10,234 nt of DNA from Anaerolineales bacterium (GTDB lineage: Bacteria > Chloroflexota > Anaerolineae > Anaerolineales > DRMV01), in the NCBI GenBank assembly GCA_015484985.1, contig WFUL01000224.1, forward strand, positions 1-10,234. Direction: 5' to 3'. Both the position numbers and the translations under genes were made by a program. The number at the start of each line of letters is the position of its first letter. Position 1 is the first letter of the stretch. The notes beneath the pieces were generated by a model. It had not been told where the DNA came from. It searched no databases and was given only the letters and a program-made list of their open reading frames with translations. Shown here one piece after another: positions 1 through 6,169 of the stretch.

Positions 1-1421
1 CCTTCGGCCTGGGGCGCAGGGCCGGGAGCGGGTCTCGACGGAAGGCGGGCGAGGGCGGGCGTCCCGTGCCGGGCCCGCCAGGCCGCGCCTCGCAGCAGGG
101 GGATGGGGGAGGAGTCTCCCAGGCGATGGAGGCCGCTTCGCAGGAAACCCTGGGCCACCCGGAACAGCCGGGGTCGTTTCACGACCTGCGTGTAGCCTTT
201 CAGGGCCCAGCGCATCCATCCGGACAGGCCGGGGGCCGGACGGTGTTTCGGTAGGCCCTGGCGAACGTGGAGGATGGTCTCCGGCAGGGGGATGGCCACG
301 GGGCAGACCTCCGCGCACGCGCCGGACAGGGTGCACAGGTAGGCCATAACCCCGAAGTCCGCCCCCAACAGCCCGGTGGAGACGGGGATGCCCATGGGTC
401 CCGGGTAGGGGGTGAAGGTGCCGGTGCGGCTGCGGTATCCATGTCCCCCGATGTGGGCGAAGACGGGACAGGCGTTCAGGCACGCGCCGCACCGAATGCA
501 GCGCAGGATGTCGGCCAGCGGGGTGGCGGCCAGGTCCCGGCGGCCATTGTCCACCAGCACCAGGTGGCGGCTTTGCGGCCCGTCCGGAGCGTGGGCGCCT
601 CGCGGGCCATGGAGCAGGCTGACGTACACCGTCAGTGCTTGGCCCGTGGCGGCCCGGGGGAGCAAACGGAGCATCCAGGCCAAATCCTCCATGGTGGTCA
701 CCAGGCGCTCCATGCCCATGACAGCCACGTGGAGCCGGGGCGCGGTGGTGACCATGCGCCCGTTGCCCTCGTTGGTGACCAGCACCAGCGTGCCTGTCTC
801 GGCCACGCCGAAGTTGACCCCCGAAATCCCCATGTCCGCCTGGAGGAACTTTTCCCGCAGGTGCCGTCGGGCCACCTGGGTCATGACGGCCACGTCCTCG
901 GTGTAGGGGACGCCCAGACGCTCGTGGAAGACCCGGCCCACGTCCTGGCGACGCAGGTGGACGGCGGGGGTGATGATGTGGGCGGGCTTTTCCCCGCGCA
1001 GCTGGACGATGAACTCTCCCAGGTCCGTTTCCACCACCTCGATGCCGGCTGCTTCCAGGGCCTCGTTGAGGCCGATTTCCTCCGTGAGCATGGATTTGGA
1101 CTTCACTACCCGGCGCACGCCGTGCTCCCGGGCCAGCGCGAGGACGATGTTGCGGGCCTCCTGAGCGGTCGCCGCGCGGTGCACGACCACCCCGTGGTCC
1201 CGAACCCGCTCCAGGAAGGCGTCCAGCACCTCGTCCCAGTGGGCCAGCACCCGTCGTCGGATGGCGGCCCCGCGTTCCCGGGCTTCGTCCCAGGAAACGG
1301 GCAGGGAGGCCATGGCCCGGTTCCAGGCCGCCCGACGACGTTGGGCGTTGGCCTGCAGGGCTTCTTGCAGGGCGGGTTGCGCCAGGGCTTCCTCCACCGC
1401 GCAGCGCCAGTCGTCCTTCAT
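1..1421 (-). CDS. lutB: Lactate utilization iron-sulfur protein LutB (3' end cut by window edge)
   Basis: This is the iron-sulfur/LUD subunit of the LutABC L-lactate oxidation complex, a cytoplasmic complex that oxidises lactate to pyruvate. It starts at ATG 1421, eight bases after a strong AAGGAGG, and 473 residues are visible with no stop. Known LutB proteins are about 475 residues, so only a short tail is missing. The central region (about 60-290) is a LUD domain, with the characteristic stretch around MGISGVNFGVAETGTLV (197-213) followed by NEGNGRM. A ferredoxin site follows: C308-x2-C311-x2-C314-x3-C318-P. The second cysteine group is C363, C369 and C373-P; residue 366, where Cys is common, is Ser. 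The ATG overlaps the lutA stop as ATGA, so translation is coupled. The proline/alanine-rich C-terminus looks less conserved. The family call is firm; the substrate is inferred from the family and the lutA neighbour. Confidence 0.93.
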   Translation of the reverse strand, partial: MKDDWRCAVEEALAQPALQEALQANAQRRRAAWNRAMASLPVSWDEARERGAAIRRRVLAHWDEVLDAFLERVRDHGVVVHRAATAQEARNIVLALAREHGVRRVVKSKSMLTEEIGLNEALEAAGIEVVETDLGEFIVQLRGEKPAHIITPAVHLRRQDVGRVFHERLGVPYTEDVAVMTQVARRHLREKFLQADMGISGVNFGVAETGTLVLVTNEGNGRMVTTAPRLHVAVMGMERLVTTMEDLAWMLRLLPRAATGQALTVYVSLLHGPRGAHAPDGPQSRHLVLVDNGRRDLAATPLADILRCIRCGACLNACPVFAHIGGHGYRSRTGTFTPYPGPMGIPVSTGLLGADFGVMAYLCTLSGACAEVCPVAIPLPETILHVRQGLPKHRPAPGLSGWMRWALKGYTQVVKRPRLFRVAQGFLRSGLHRLGDSSPIPLLRGAAWRARHGTPALARLPSRPAPGPAPQAE

Positions 1422-2191
1422 GGCTCACCTCCTTCCCCTTCGGCGGCGGCCGGGGCGTTGGAGGTTGCCTCCAGGGCCTGGGCCAGGACTTCGGCGATGT
1501 GGAGCATGGGGGGACCCTCGTCTCCCAGAAGGCCTTGCAGATGGAGCAGGCATCCCGGGTCACAGGTCACGCCGGCCTGGGCTTCCGTCGCCCGGAGACG
1601 TAGGATTTTGTCCCGGCCCATGGCCTCGGCCAGCGAGGGGAGTAAACCGCTGAACACGCCCCCGAAACCGCAGCACACGTCCTCGTCCGGCCAGGGGACC
1701 CGTTCCAGTCCCTCCAGGGCGTCCAGCAACGTCCGGGGCTGGGCATCCACCCCCAGGACCCGTCGAAGATGGCAGGAAGGATGGTAAGCCACCCGATGGG
1801 GGAAGCGACCGGGGACGGGGCGTTTCAGCACGTCGGCCAGGAACTGGCTGAATTCGTACGTGCGTTGGGCCACCTCTCGCGCGAGGCTTTCTTCGAGCGT
1901 CCCGGCGAACAGGCGGGGGTACTCCACCCGCACCATGGACGCGCAGGACCCGGCCAGGAACACGATGGGTCCGGTCTGACGGGCGAGCCGCTTCAGGAAA
2001 CCCCGGGCGGCCTGGCGCGCCTCTTCTTGCAATCCGGCGTTGTACATGGGTTGACCGCAGCAGGTGAGCTCGGGGTCTTCCTTAATTACGACTCCCAGAT
2101 GATGCAAAACCTTGCGGGCCGCTTCGAGTACCTCGGGAAGGAAGGTGTTGACCAGACACGTAGGGACCAGGAGCACGACTTCCGAGGACAT
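1418..2191 (-). CDS. lutA: Lactate utilization protein LutA (CCG-domain Fe-S oxidoreductase)
   Basis: LutA is the cysteine-rich subunit of the lactate-oxidising LutABC complex, related to the HdrB and GlcF CCG domains. The 257-residue product is close to the 238-240 residues of Bacillus LutA and E. coli YkgE. Two CCG repeats are visible. The first has C12, C44-C45-G46 (in TCCGQPMYNAG) and C83. The second has C140 (in YHPSCH), C173-C174-G175 (in VCCGFGG) and C210/C214 (in CDPGC). The frame is open upstream to 2329. I chose ATG 2191 because GGGAGG lies eight bases ahead (2200-2205) and the protein then begins with the family-typical MSSEVVLLVPTCLVN. The extra 46 residues of the longer reading resemble no family member. 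The stop overlaps the lutB start (ATGA), so the two form an operon. The C-terminus carries a non-conserved Ala/Glu-rich tail. Confidence 0.94.
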   Translation of the reverse strand: MSSEVVLLVPTCLVNTFLPEVLEAARKVLHHLGVVIKEDPELTCCGQPMYNAGLQEEARQAARGFLKRLARQTGPIVFLAGSCASMVRVEYPRLFAGTLEESLAREVAQRTYEFSQFLADVLKRPVPGRFPHRVAYHPSCHLRRVLGVDAQPRTLLDALEGLERVPWPDEDVCCGFGGVFSGLLPSLAEAMGRDKILRLRATEAQAGVTCDPGCLLHLQGLLGDEGPPMLHIAEVLAQALEATSNAPAAAEGEGGEP

Positions 2192-2199
2192 GGACCTAT

Positions 2200-2205
2200 C
2201 CTCCC
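2200..2205 (-). promoter_or_regulatory. Ribosome binding site of lutA
   Basis: On the minus strand this reads GGGAGG, eight bases ahead of ATG 2191. It decides the lutA start in favour of the short form over the upstream in-frame ATG near 2329. Confidence 0.8.
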
Positions 2206-2219
2206 GGATGGACGGGAGC

Positions 2220-2240
2220 GGGCGTCCGGAAGGGACGCCC
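2220..2240 (-). promoter_or_regulatory. Perfect inverted repeat in the lutA leader (hairpin or operator)
   Basis: GGGCGTCC (2220-2227) and GGACGCCC (2233-2240) are perfect 8-bp arms around a 5-nt loop. The element lies between the putative lutA -10 and its ribosome binding site, about 29 bases upstream of the start codon. It could be an RNA hairpin in the leader or a dimeric repressor operator; the sequence alone cannot separate these. LutR/LldR-type FadR-family repressors are known to control lactate operons, but no regulator gene is in the window. Confidence 0.5.
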
Positions 2241-2277
2241 GGAGCGCCGTATCGGACGTATGGCTCGTGCGAACACA

Positions 2278-2283
2278 AGTATA
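2278..2283 (-). promoter_or_regulatory. Candidate -10 element for the lutA-lutB operon
   Basis: The minus strand reads TATACT within CATTATACTTG, about 87 bases ahead of the lutA start. No good -35 hexamer lies 16-18 bases upstream: the sequence there is CCCGGA. If real, this promoter probably needs an activator. The call rests on one hexamer and its AT-rich context within GC-rich DNA. Confidence 0.4.
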
Positions 2284-2288
2284 ATGCT

Positions 2289-2322
2289 TTTCCTTCGGGG
2301 TCCGGGGCCCGGTCAGGCCTAC
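2289..2322. repeat. Dispersed intergenic repeat, copy A
   Basis: The plus strand begins TTTCCTTCGG and ends GGTCAGGCCTAC. The same two blocks, with a spacer of similar length, recur at 8921-8953 in another intergenic region. Copy A lies just upstream of the putative lutA -10, between two divergent genes. It may be a small repeat-family member or a shared regulator site; no function is known to me. Confidence 0.5.
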
Positions 2323-2363
2323 GCGACACGTCGGTGTCCTTTCGCGGCCGGCGTTGTCACCTT

Positions 2364-2385
2364 ATTGCCCGACTTTTGTCCGAAC
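2364..2385 (+). repeat. ATTGCCCG-type intergenic motif, copy 1
   Basis: ATTGCCCG (2364-2371) is followed after one base by CTTTTGTC (2373-2380) and then CGAAC. The same two blocks in the same order occur at 7225-7250 ahead of another plus-strand promoter. Here the motif ends 16 bases before the ctaB -35. It is a candidate protein-binding site. Confidence 0.4.
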
Positions 2386-2400
2386 CCCAGGTGAAACGCC

Positions 2401-2430
2401 TTGACGACGTTTTCTCTTTTTCGGTATAAC
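2401..2430 (+). promoter_or_regulatory. Sigma-70-type promoter of ctaB
   Basis: TTGACG (2401-2406) and TATAAC (2425-2430) are separated by 18 bases. Transcription should start near 2437, giving a leader of about 44 nt before the ctaB ATG at 2481. The promoter sits in a notably AT-richer patch (TTTTCTCTTTTTCGG) than its surroundings. It is among the most convincing promoters in the window. Confidence 0.75.
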
Positions 2431-2480
2431 AAAAACACCAGTTCCGTCCTTCCTTATGTGACGTGTTGTAAGGAGTACGT

Positions 2481-3419
2481 ATGACTTCCGAAGCTTTTCC
2501 CCGGCTCGAGGATGAGGTGACGGTCGCCGAGCAGGCTCAGGTGACCGGGCGGATGTGGGTGTCCATCCTGGTGCGGTTGTTCAAGCTGCGGGTGGTGACT
2601 CTTCTTCTGTGGGTGGCCTTTGGAGGCGCGTTGGTGGCCGCAGGGCCGGATATCTGGAGCCTGCAAGGAGGCCTGGATTTGCTGGCCGTCTTCGTGAGCG
2701 GGTTGCTGGCCGCGGGCGGTGCTTCCGCGCTCAACGAGTACATGGAGCAGGACCTGGATGCCCGCATGGCCCGCACCCGCACCCGACCGCTGCCCCAGGG
2801 ACTGGTCAGTCCGACCACGGCCCTGGTCCTGGGCCTGCTGGCCCTGGCCGCGGGTATCGGTTTGGGTTGGTGGTACCGGCCCATGCTGGGAGTCTTTGTG
2901 ACCGCGGGCGCGTTCATCTACATCGTGGTGTACACCCTGGGCCTGAAGCGCCGCAGCGTGACGAACATCGTCATCGGGGGTGCGGCGGGCAGCGCCGCGG
3001 TGCTCAGCGGGGCCGCCGCGGTGGGGCGCTGGAACCATCCCGCGGCCTGGATTCTGGCCGGACTGGTGTTCTTGTGGACCCCTGTCCATTTCTGGGCCCT
3101 GGCTCTGCGTTATCGAGAGGACTATCGGGCCGCGGGTTTCCCCATGCTCCCTGCGGTGACCTCCCGCAAGCAGGCCGCGGGTTGGATTTTGCTGCACGCG
3201 GGGGGAACGGTGGTGGCCGCGCTGGCTCTGGCGGCCTTCCTGCATCGTGGGGAGCTGTACCTCCCCGGCGCCGTGGTGCTGGCCTACTGGCTCTTCCGCC
3301 GGGTATGGAGGTTGTGGCAACAGCCTGACGACCGGCAGGCTTTGCGGACCTTCCTGGCTTCCAACCTCTATCTGGCGGCCACGACGTTGTGGGCCATGGT
3401 GGTGTCCGTCATTCCGTAA
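2481..3419 (+). CDS. ctaB: Protoheme IX farnesyltransferase (heme O synthase)
   Basis: CtaB/CyoE is an integral membrane UbiA-family prenyltransferase. It transfers the farnesyl group to heme b, giving heme O for heme-copper oxidases, or as the precursor of heme A. The 312-residue length is normal with a short polar N-terminal extension. The first Asp-rich motif is N85-E-Y-M-E89-Q-D91-L-D93-A-R-M, followed by RTRTRPLP (98-105); Glu occupies position 89, where the NxxxDxxxD form has Asp. The second conserved region is WTPVHFW (199-205), then YREDYRAAGFPMLP (211-224). Around nine hydrophobic segments span the rest. ATG 2481 has AAGGAG (2470-2475) six bases ahead. No ctaA or oxidase subunit genes are adjacent. 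The next gene starts 33 nt downstream with no terminator between, suggesting co-transcription. Confidence 0.96.
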   Translation: MTSEAFPRLEDEVTVAEQAQVTGRMWVSILVRLFKLRVVTLLLWVAFGGALVAAGPDIWSLQGGLDLLAVFVSGLLAAGGASALNEYMEQDLDARMARTRTRPLPQGLVSPTTALVLGLLALAAGIGLGWWYRPMLGVFVTAGAFIYIVVYTLGLKRRSVTNIVIGGAAGSAAVLSGAAAVGRWNHPAAWILAGLVFLWTPVHFWALALRYREDYRAAGFPMLPAVTSRKQAAGWILLHAGGTVVAALALAAFLHRGELYLPGAVVLAYWLFRRVWRLWQQPDDRQALRTFLASNLYLAATTLWAMVVSVIP

Positions 3420-3452
3420 GCCCCCTGGAAACCCGCCTGAAAGGAGCGCCCC

Positions 3453-5096
3453 ATGTTGTCCTTTCCCGCGAACATGAACTTTGTTTCGCGGCGTTCCCCC
3501 GTGGTGGGCCGCAAGGGGATGGTCGCGACGTCCCAACCCCTGGCCGTAGCCGCGGGGCTGGAAATCCTGGCCCAGGGCGGGAGCGCGGCCGACGCCGCGG
3601 TGGCCGTCGCGGCGGCCTTGAACGTCACCGAACCCACGTCCACCGGCATCGGCGGCGACGTCTTCGCGCTTTACTACGAAGCCGCGAGCCGTCGGGTCTA
3701 TGCCCTCAACGGTTCGGGACGGGCCCCTAAGGCGCTGACCCTGGAACGATTGCGCCGGGAGGGTTTGGACAAGGAACTGCCTCCTTTCCATCCCTACACC
3801 ATCACCGTTCCCGGCGCGTGCGCGGCCTGGTGCGACCTGGTGGAACGATTCGGTCGTCTCTCCATGGACCGGGTGCTGGCCCCGGCCATCCGCCTGGCCG
3901 AGGAAGGGTTCCCCGTGGCTCCCATCACGGCTTATTTCTGGGCGCGGGGGGTGGAACGCCAGTTACGTCACGCGGTCAACGGGCTAGAACTCACCCTTGA
4001 GGGCCGCGCTCCCCGACCGGGGGAAGTCTTCCGCAACCCCGGTCTGGCCCGTACCTTCCGCCTGGTCGCGGAGCAGGGGAAAGCGGCTTTTTATCAGGGG
4101 CCCATTGCCGAAGCCATCGTCGCTGTCGTGCAGGAGGCGGGCGGGTGCCTGGCCCTGGAGGACCTGGCCGAGCACCGTAGCGAATGGGTGGAGCCCATTT
4201 CCACCACGTACCGGGGGTTCCGCATCTGGGAGTGTCCTCCCAACGGGCAGGGTTTGGCCGCGCTTCTGGCGCTGAACATCGTGGAAGGGTTCCACGTGGC
4301 CGAGATGGACCCCCTGGGTCCGGAGCGCCTGCACCTCCTTATTGAGGCCATGCGTCTGGCCTTTGCCGATGCTCGCTGGTACGTGGCCGACCCCGCGCAG
4401 GTGTCCATCCCCCTGGAAGAACTGCTCTCTAAGGCCTATGCAGAAGCGCGACGGCGGCATATCCATCCGCAGAAGGCTACTTTAGATGTGCAGCGGGGAA
4501 CCCCTTTGGCCACCTCGGACACCGTCTACCTGGCGGTAGTGGATGGCGAGGGCAATGCCTGTTCCTTCATCAACAGCAACTACATGGGTTTTGGCACGGG
4601 CATCGTCCCCCGGGGATGGGGCTTTACCCTGCAGAACCGGGGCCACAATTTCAGCCTGGACCCCGACCATCCCAACGCCCTGGCGCCAGGCAAGCGGCCC
4701 TATCACACTATCATCCCCGCCTTGGCCACCCATGAGGACGACGGGAGCCTCTTTGCCTGTTTTGGCGTGATGGGAGGCTTCATGCAACCCCAGGGCCATT
4801 TGCAGGTGGTGGTGGGCTTGATGGACGACGGCCTCGACCCTCAATCCGCCCTGGACCGCTCGCGCTTCTGCATCCTCTCCGGCGAGGCCGGGGGGACCGT
4901 GGCCCTGGAAGACGGCATTCCCCTGGCGACCATGGCCCGCTTGGCCGAGATGGGGCATCCGGTGCGTCCTGTGACAGGGCACGGCCGGGCCGTCTTCGGT
5001 CGCGGCCAGGTCATCCTGCGGGACCGGGATACGGGCGTCCTGTGGGGTGGAAGCGACCCCCGGGCTGACGGTCTGGCGATGACTTTAATCAAATGA
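3453..5096 (+). CDS. Gamma-glutamyltranspeptidase family protein (acylase/YwrD-like)
   Basis: This is an Ntn-hydrolase of the gamma-glutamyltranspeptidase/cephalosporin-acylase family, made as a 547-residue precursor that self-cleaves. The expected cleavage and catalytic residue is Thr357 in the block TSDTVYLAVVDGEGNA. Cleavage there gives subunits of about 356 and 191 residues, normal for the family. Other family features are GGSAADAAVA near 46-55, GIGGD, N86-GSGR90-AP (substrate-carboxylate Arg region), KRPYHTIIPAL, and the oxyanion Gly pair G441-G442. No signal peptide is visible, so the enzyme is probably cytoplasmic, unlike periplasmic glutathione-degrading enzymes. The GSGRAP form and lack of secretion point to the YwrD/acylase branch; whether it acts on glutathione or another gamma-glutamyl or acyl amide is unknown. 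AAAGGAG lies six bases before ATG 3453. The gene follows ctaB closely, and its stop forms one edge of the terminator palindrome. Confidence 0.93.
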   Translation: MLSFPANMNFVSRRSPVVGRKGMVATSQPLAVAAGLEILAQGGSAADAAVAVAAALNVTEPTSTGIGGDVFALYYEAASRRVYALNGSGRAPKALTLERLRREGLDKELPPFHPYTITVPGACAAWCDLVERFGRLSMDRVLAPAIRLAEEGFPVAPITAYFWARGVERQLRHAVNGLELTLEGRAPRPGEVFRNPGLARTFRLVAEQGKAAFYQGPIAEAIVAVVQEAGGCLALEDLAEHRSEWVEPISTTYRGFRIWECPPNGQGLAALLALNIVEGFHVAEMDPLGPERLHLLIEAMRLAFADARWYVADPAQVSIPLEELLSKAYAEARRRHIHPQKATLDVQRGTPLATSDTVYLAVVDGEGNACSFINSNYMGFGTGIVPRGWGFTLQNRGHNFSLDPDHPNALAPGKRPYHTIIPALATHEDDGSLFACFGVMGGFMQPQGHLQVVVGLMDDGLDPQSALDRSRFCILSGEAGGTVALEDGIPLATMARLAEMGHPVRPVTGHGRAVFGRGQVILRDRDTGVLWGGSDPRADGLAMTLIK

Positions 5097-5134
5097 CACG
5101 GCGTGCAGCGGCGAAACCGCGGCACGCCGTGTCA
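5094..5134. terminator. Two-way terminator hairpin containing both stop codons
   Basis: TGACACGGCGTGC (5094-5106) is the exact reverse complement of GCACGCCGTGTCA (5122-5134). Inside, after one A-G mismatch, GCGG (5108-5111) pairs with CCGC (5117-5120) around a 5-nt loop. The outermost triplets are the TGA of the transpeptidase gene (5094-5096) and, on the other strand, the TGA of the kinase gene (5134-5132). No strong U-tract follows on either side: CTTTAG on plus, ATTTGATT on minus. The fold is very stable and its convergent placement strongly suggests a terminator. Confidence 0.85.
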
Positions 5135-6151
5135 CTTTAGCTTCAGGTGCGTTTGCATCTCCAATCGCACCGATTTAGGCACGTGGTCTTCCAGGGCGGG
5201 CCAGTGGGTTTGCAGTACCTCCGGCCCGGGAAGGGCGGGCCCGGCGCCTACTACGGTGGTGGCCAGGGCGCCCAGAAGGTGGGCCAGCCATCCCGTGGCT
5301 TCCCCGGAGAGGCCCCAACGCCAGCCCAGGAGGAGCCCCGCGGTGAAGGCGTCCCCTGCTCCCGTGGTATCAATGGACGCGACGGGCAAAGGTGGAAGGC
5401 GCACCTTCTGCCCCATCCAGGCCAGCCAGGCTCCCTGACGGCCCATACGCAGCGCGACCACGGGGATGGTTTCGGCCAGGTTTTCCAACAGGGCCTCGGG
5501 TGCCTCCTCCTTTTGGAGCAGTTCCCGGGCTTCGTCATAAGTGAGGCTGAGCATGGTCACGTGGGCCAGCCAGCTTTTCAGTACGTCCCTCGCGTGTTGG
5601 GCGGGACAGATGCCCACGTCCAGCACAATGGGCACTCCCTGCCTTCGGGCGACGGTCATCAGGGCCTCCGTGGCCGCGCGTTGGGCCGGGGCCAGCGCGT
5701 TGAAGCCGGTGCCGTGCAGGTACGCGGGGAGAGGGTGGAAGAAGGCCTCGGGATGAGGAACCTTCAGAAAGGCGTTGGCGCCCCGTTGGGTCAGGAAGGT
5801 GCGCTCCCCCGAAGGGTCCACCAGCACAAAGACCGTGCCCGTGGGGTGTTCATGGTCCTCCTGCAGGCCTGAGAGGTCCAGGCCGGGCAGGGCAGCCAGC
5901 ACGTTTTTGACCTCGTGTCCCCACCGGTCCCGACCGAGGCGGGCCACCAGCCGCGTCGGATGTCCCCAGCGGGCCATCAGGACCGCGGCGTTGGTCGCGC
6001 TGCCGCCGGGGGACCAGGACAGGCCTTCCAGATGAAGTTCCTCCCCAGGCCGGGGCCAGCGGGGCAGGTGCAGGAGGATGTCCACGTTCAGGTCGCCGAC
6101 GTGGAGGCCCGGTGCTGCAGGAGGAGGCGGAGGCAGAAGGGACGGGGACAT
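5132..6151 (-). CDS. PfkB-family carbohydrate kinase
   Basis: This 339-residue cytoplasmic enzyme belongs to the ribokinase/PfkB family, which phosphorylates sugars or nucleosides with ATP. The N-terminal signature is G49-G50-SATNAA within SWSPGGSATNAAVLMARWG, where the glycine pair closes over the sugar. The C-terminal signature is D261-TTGAGD267-AFTAG; Asp267 is the expected catalytic base and the GAG forms the anion hole. ATG 6151 is preceded by GGAGG seven bases upstream. A proline-rich N-terminal stretch (residues 7-14) precedes the first beta strand (LHVGDLNVDILL). Substrate cannot be read from the sequence: ribokinase, adenosine kinase and fructokinase-like roles are all open. The gene lies 18 nt downstream of the ABC ATPase and is almost certainly co-transcribed with it. 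Its stop codon forms one edge of the terminator palindrome. Confidence 0.95.
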   Translation of the reverse strand: MSPSLLPPPPPAAPGLHVGDLNVDILLHLPRWPRPGEELHLEGLSWSPGGSATNAAVLMARWGHPTRLVARLGRDRWGHEVKNVLAALPGLDLSGLQEDHEHPTGTVFVLVDPSGERTFLTQRGANAFLKVPHPEAFFHPLPAYLHGTGFNALAPAQRAATEALMTVARRQGVPIVLDVGICPAQHARDVLKSWLAHVTMLSLTYDEARELLQKEEAPEALLENLAETIPVVALRMGRQGAWLAWMGQKVRLPPLPVASIDTTGAGDAFTAGLLLGWRWGLSGEATGWLAHLLGALATTVVGAGPALPGPEVLQTHWPALEDHVPKSVRLEMQTHLKLK

Positions 6152-6169
6152 GCGCGCCTCCGGGTGGGG

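Noticed and set aside
267..1787. Long plus-strand open frame (506 codons) opposite lutB/lutA
   Set aside because: It is a shadow of the GC-rich codon pattern: its translation is Gly/His/Gln-rich and low in structure, while the minus strand encodes clear LutB and LutA motifs.
1418..2191. Glycolate oxidase subunit GlcF as the identity of lutA
   Set aside because: GlcF is longer and carries its own ferredoxin motifs; the 257-residue two-CCG layout with an adjacent LUD-domain LutB fits LutA.
2280..2285. Plus-strand TATAAT as an upstream promoter for ctaB
   Set aside because: It has no -35 match at 16-18 bases and lies about 195 bases from the gene, whereas TTGACG-N18-TATAAC lies at the right distance.
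2454..3791. Long minus-strand open frame (445 codons) opposite ctaB and the transpeptidase
   Set aside because: It spans two real genes and their junction, has a biased His/Gln/Arg/Gly composition and shows no domain.
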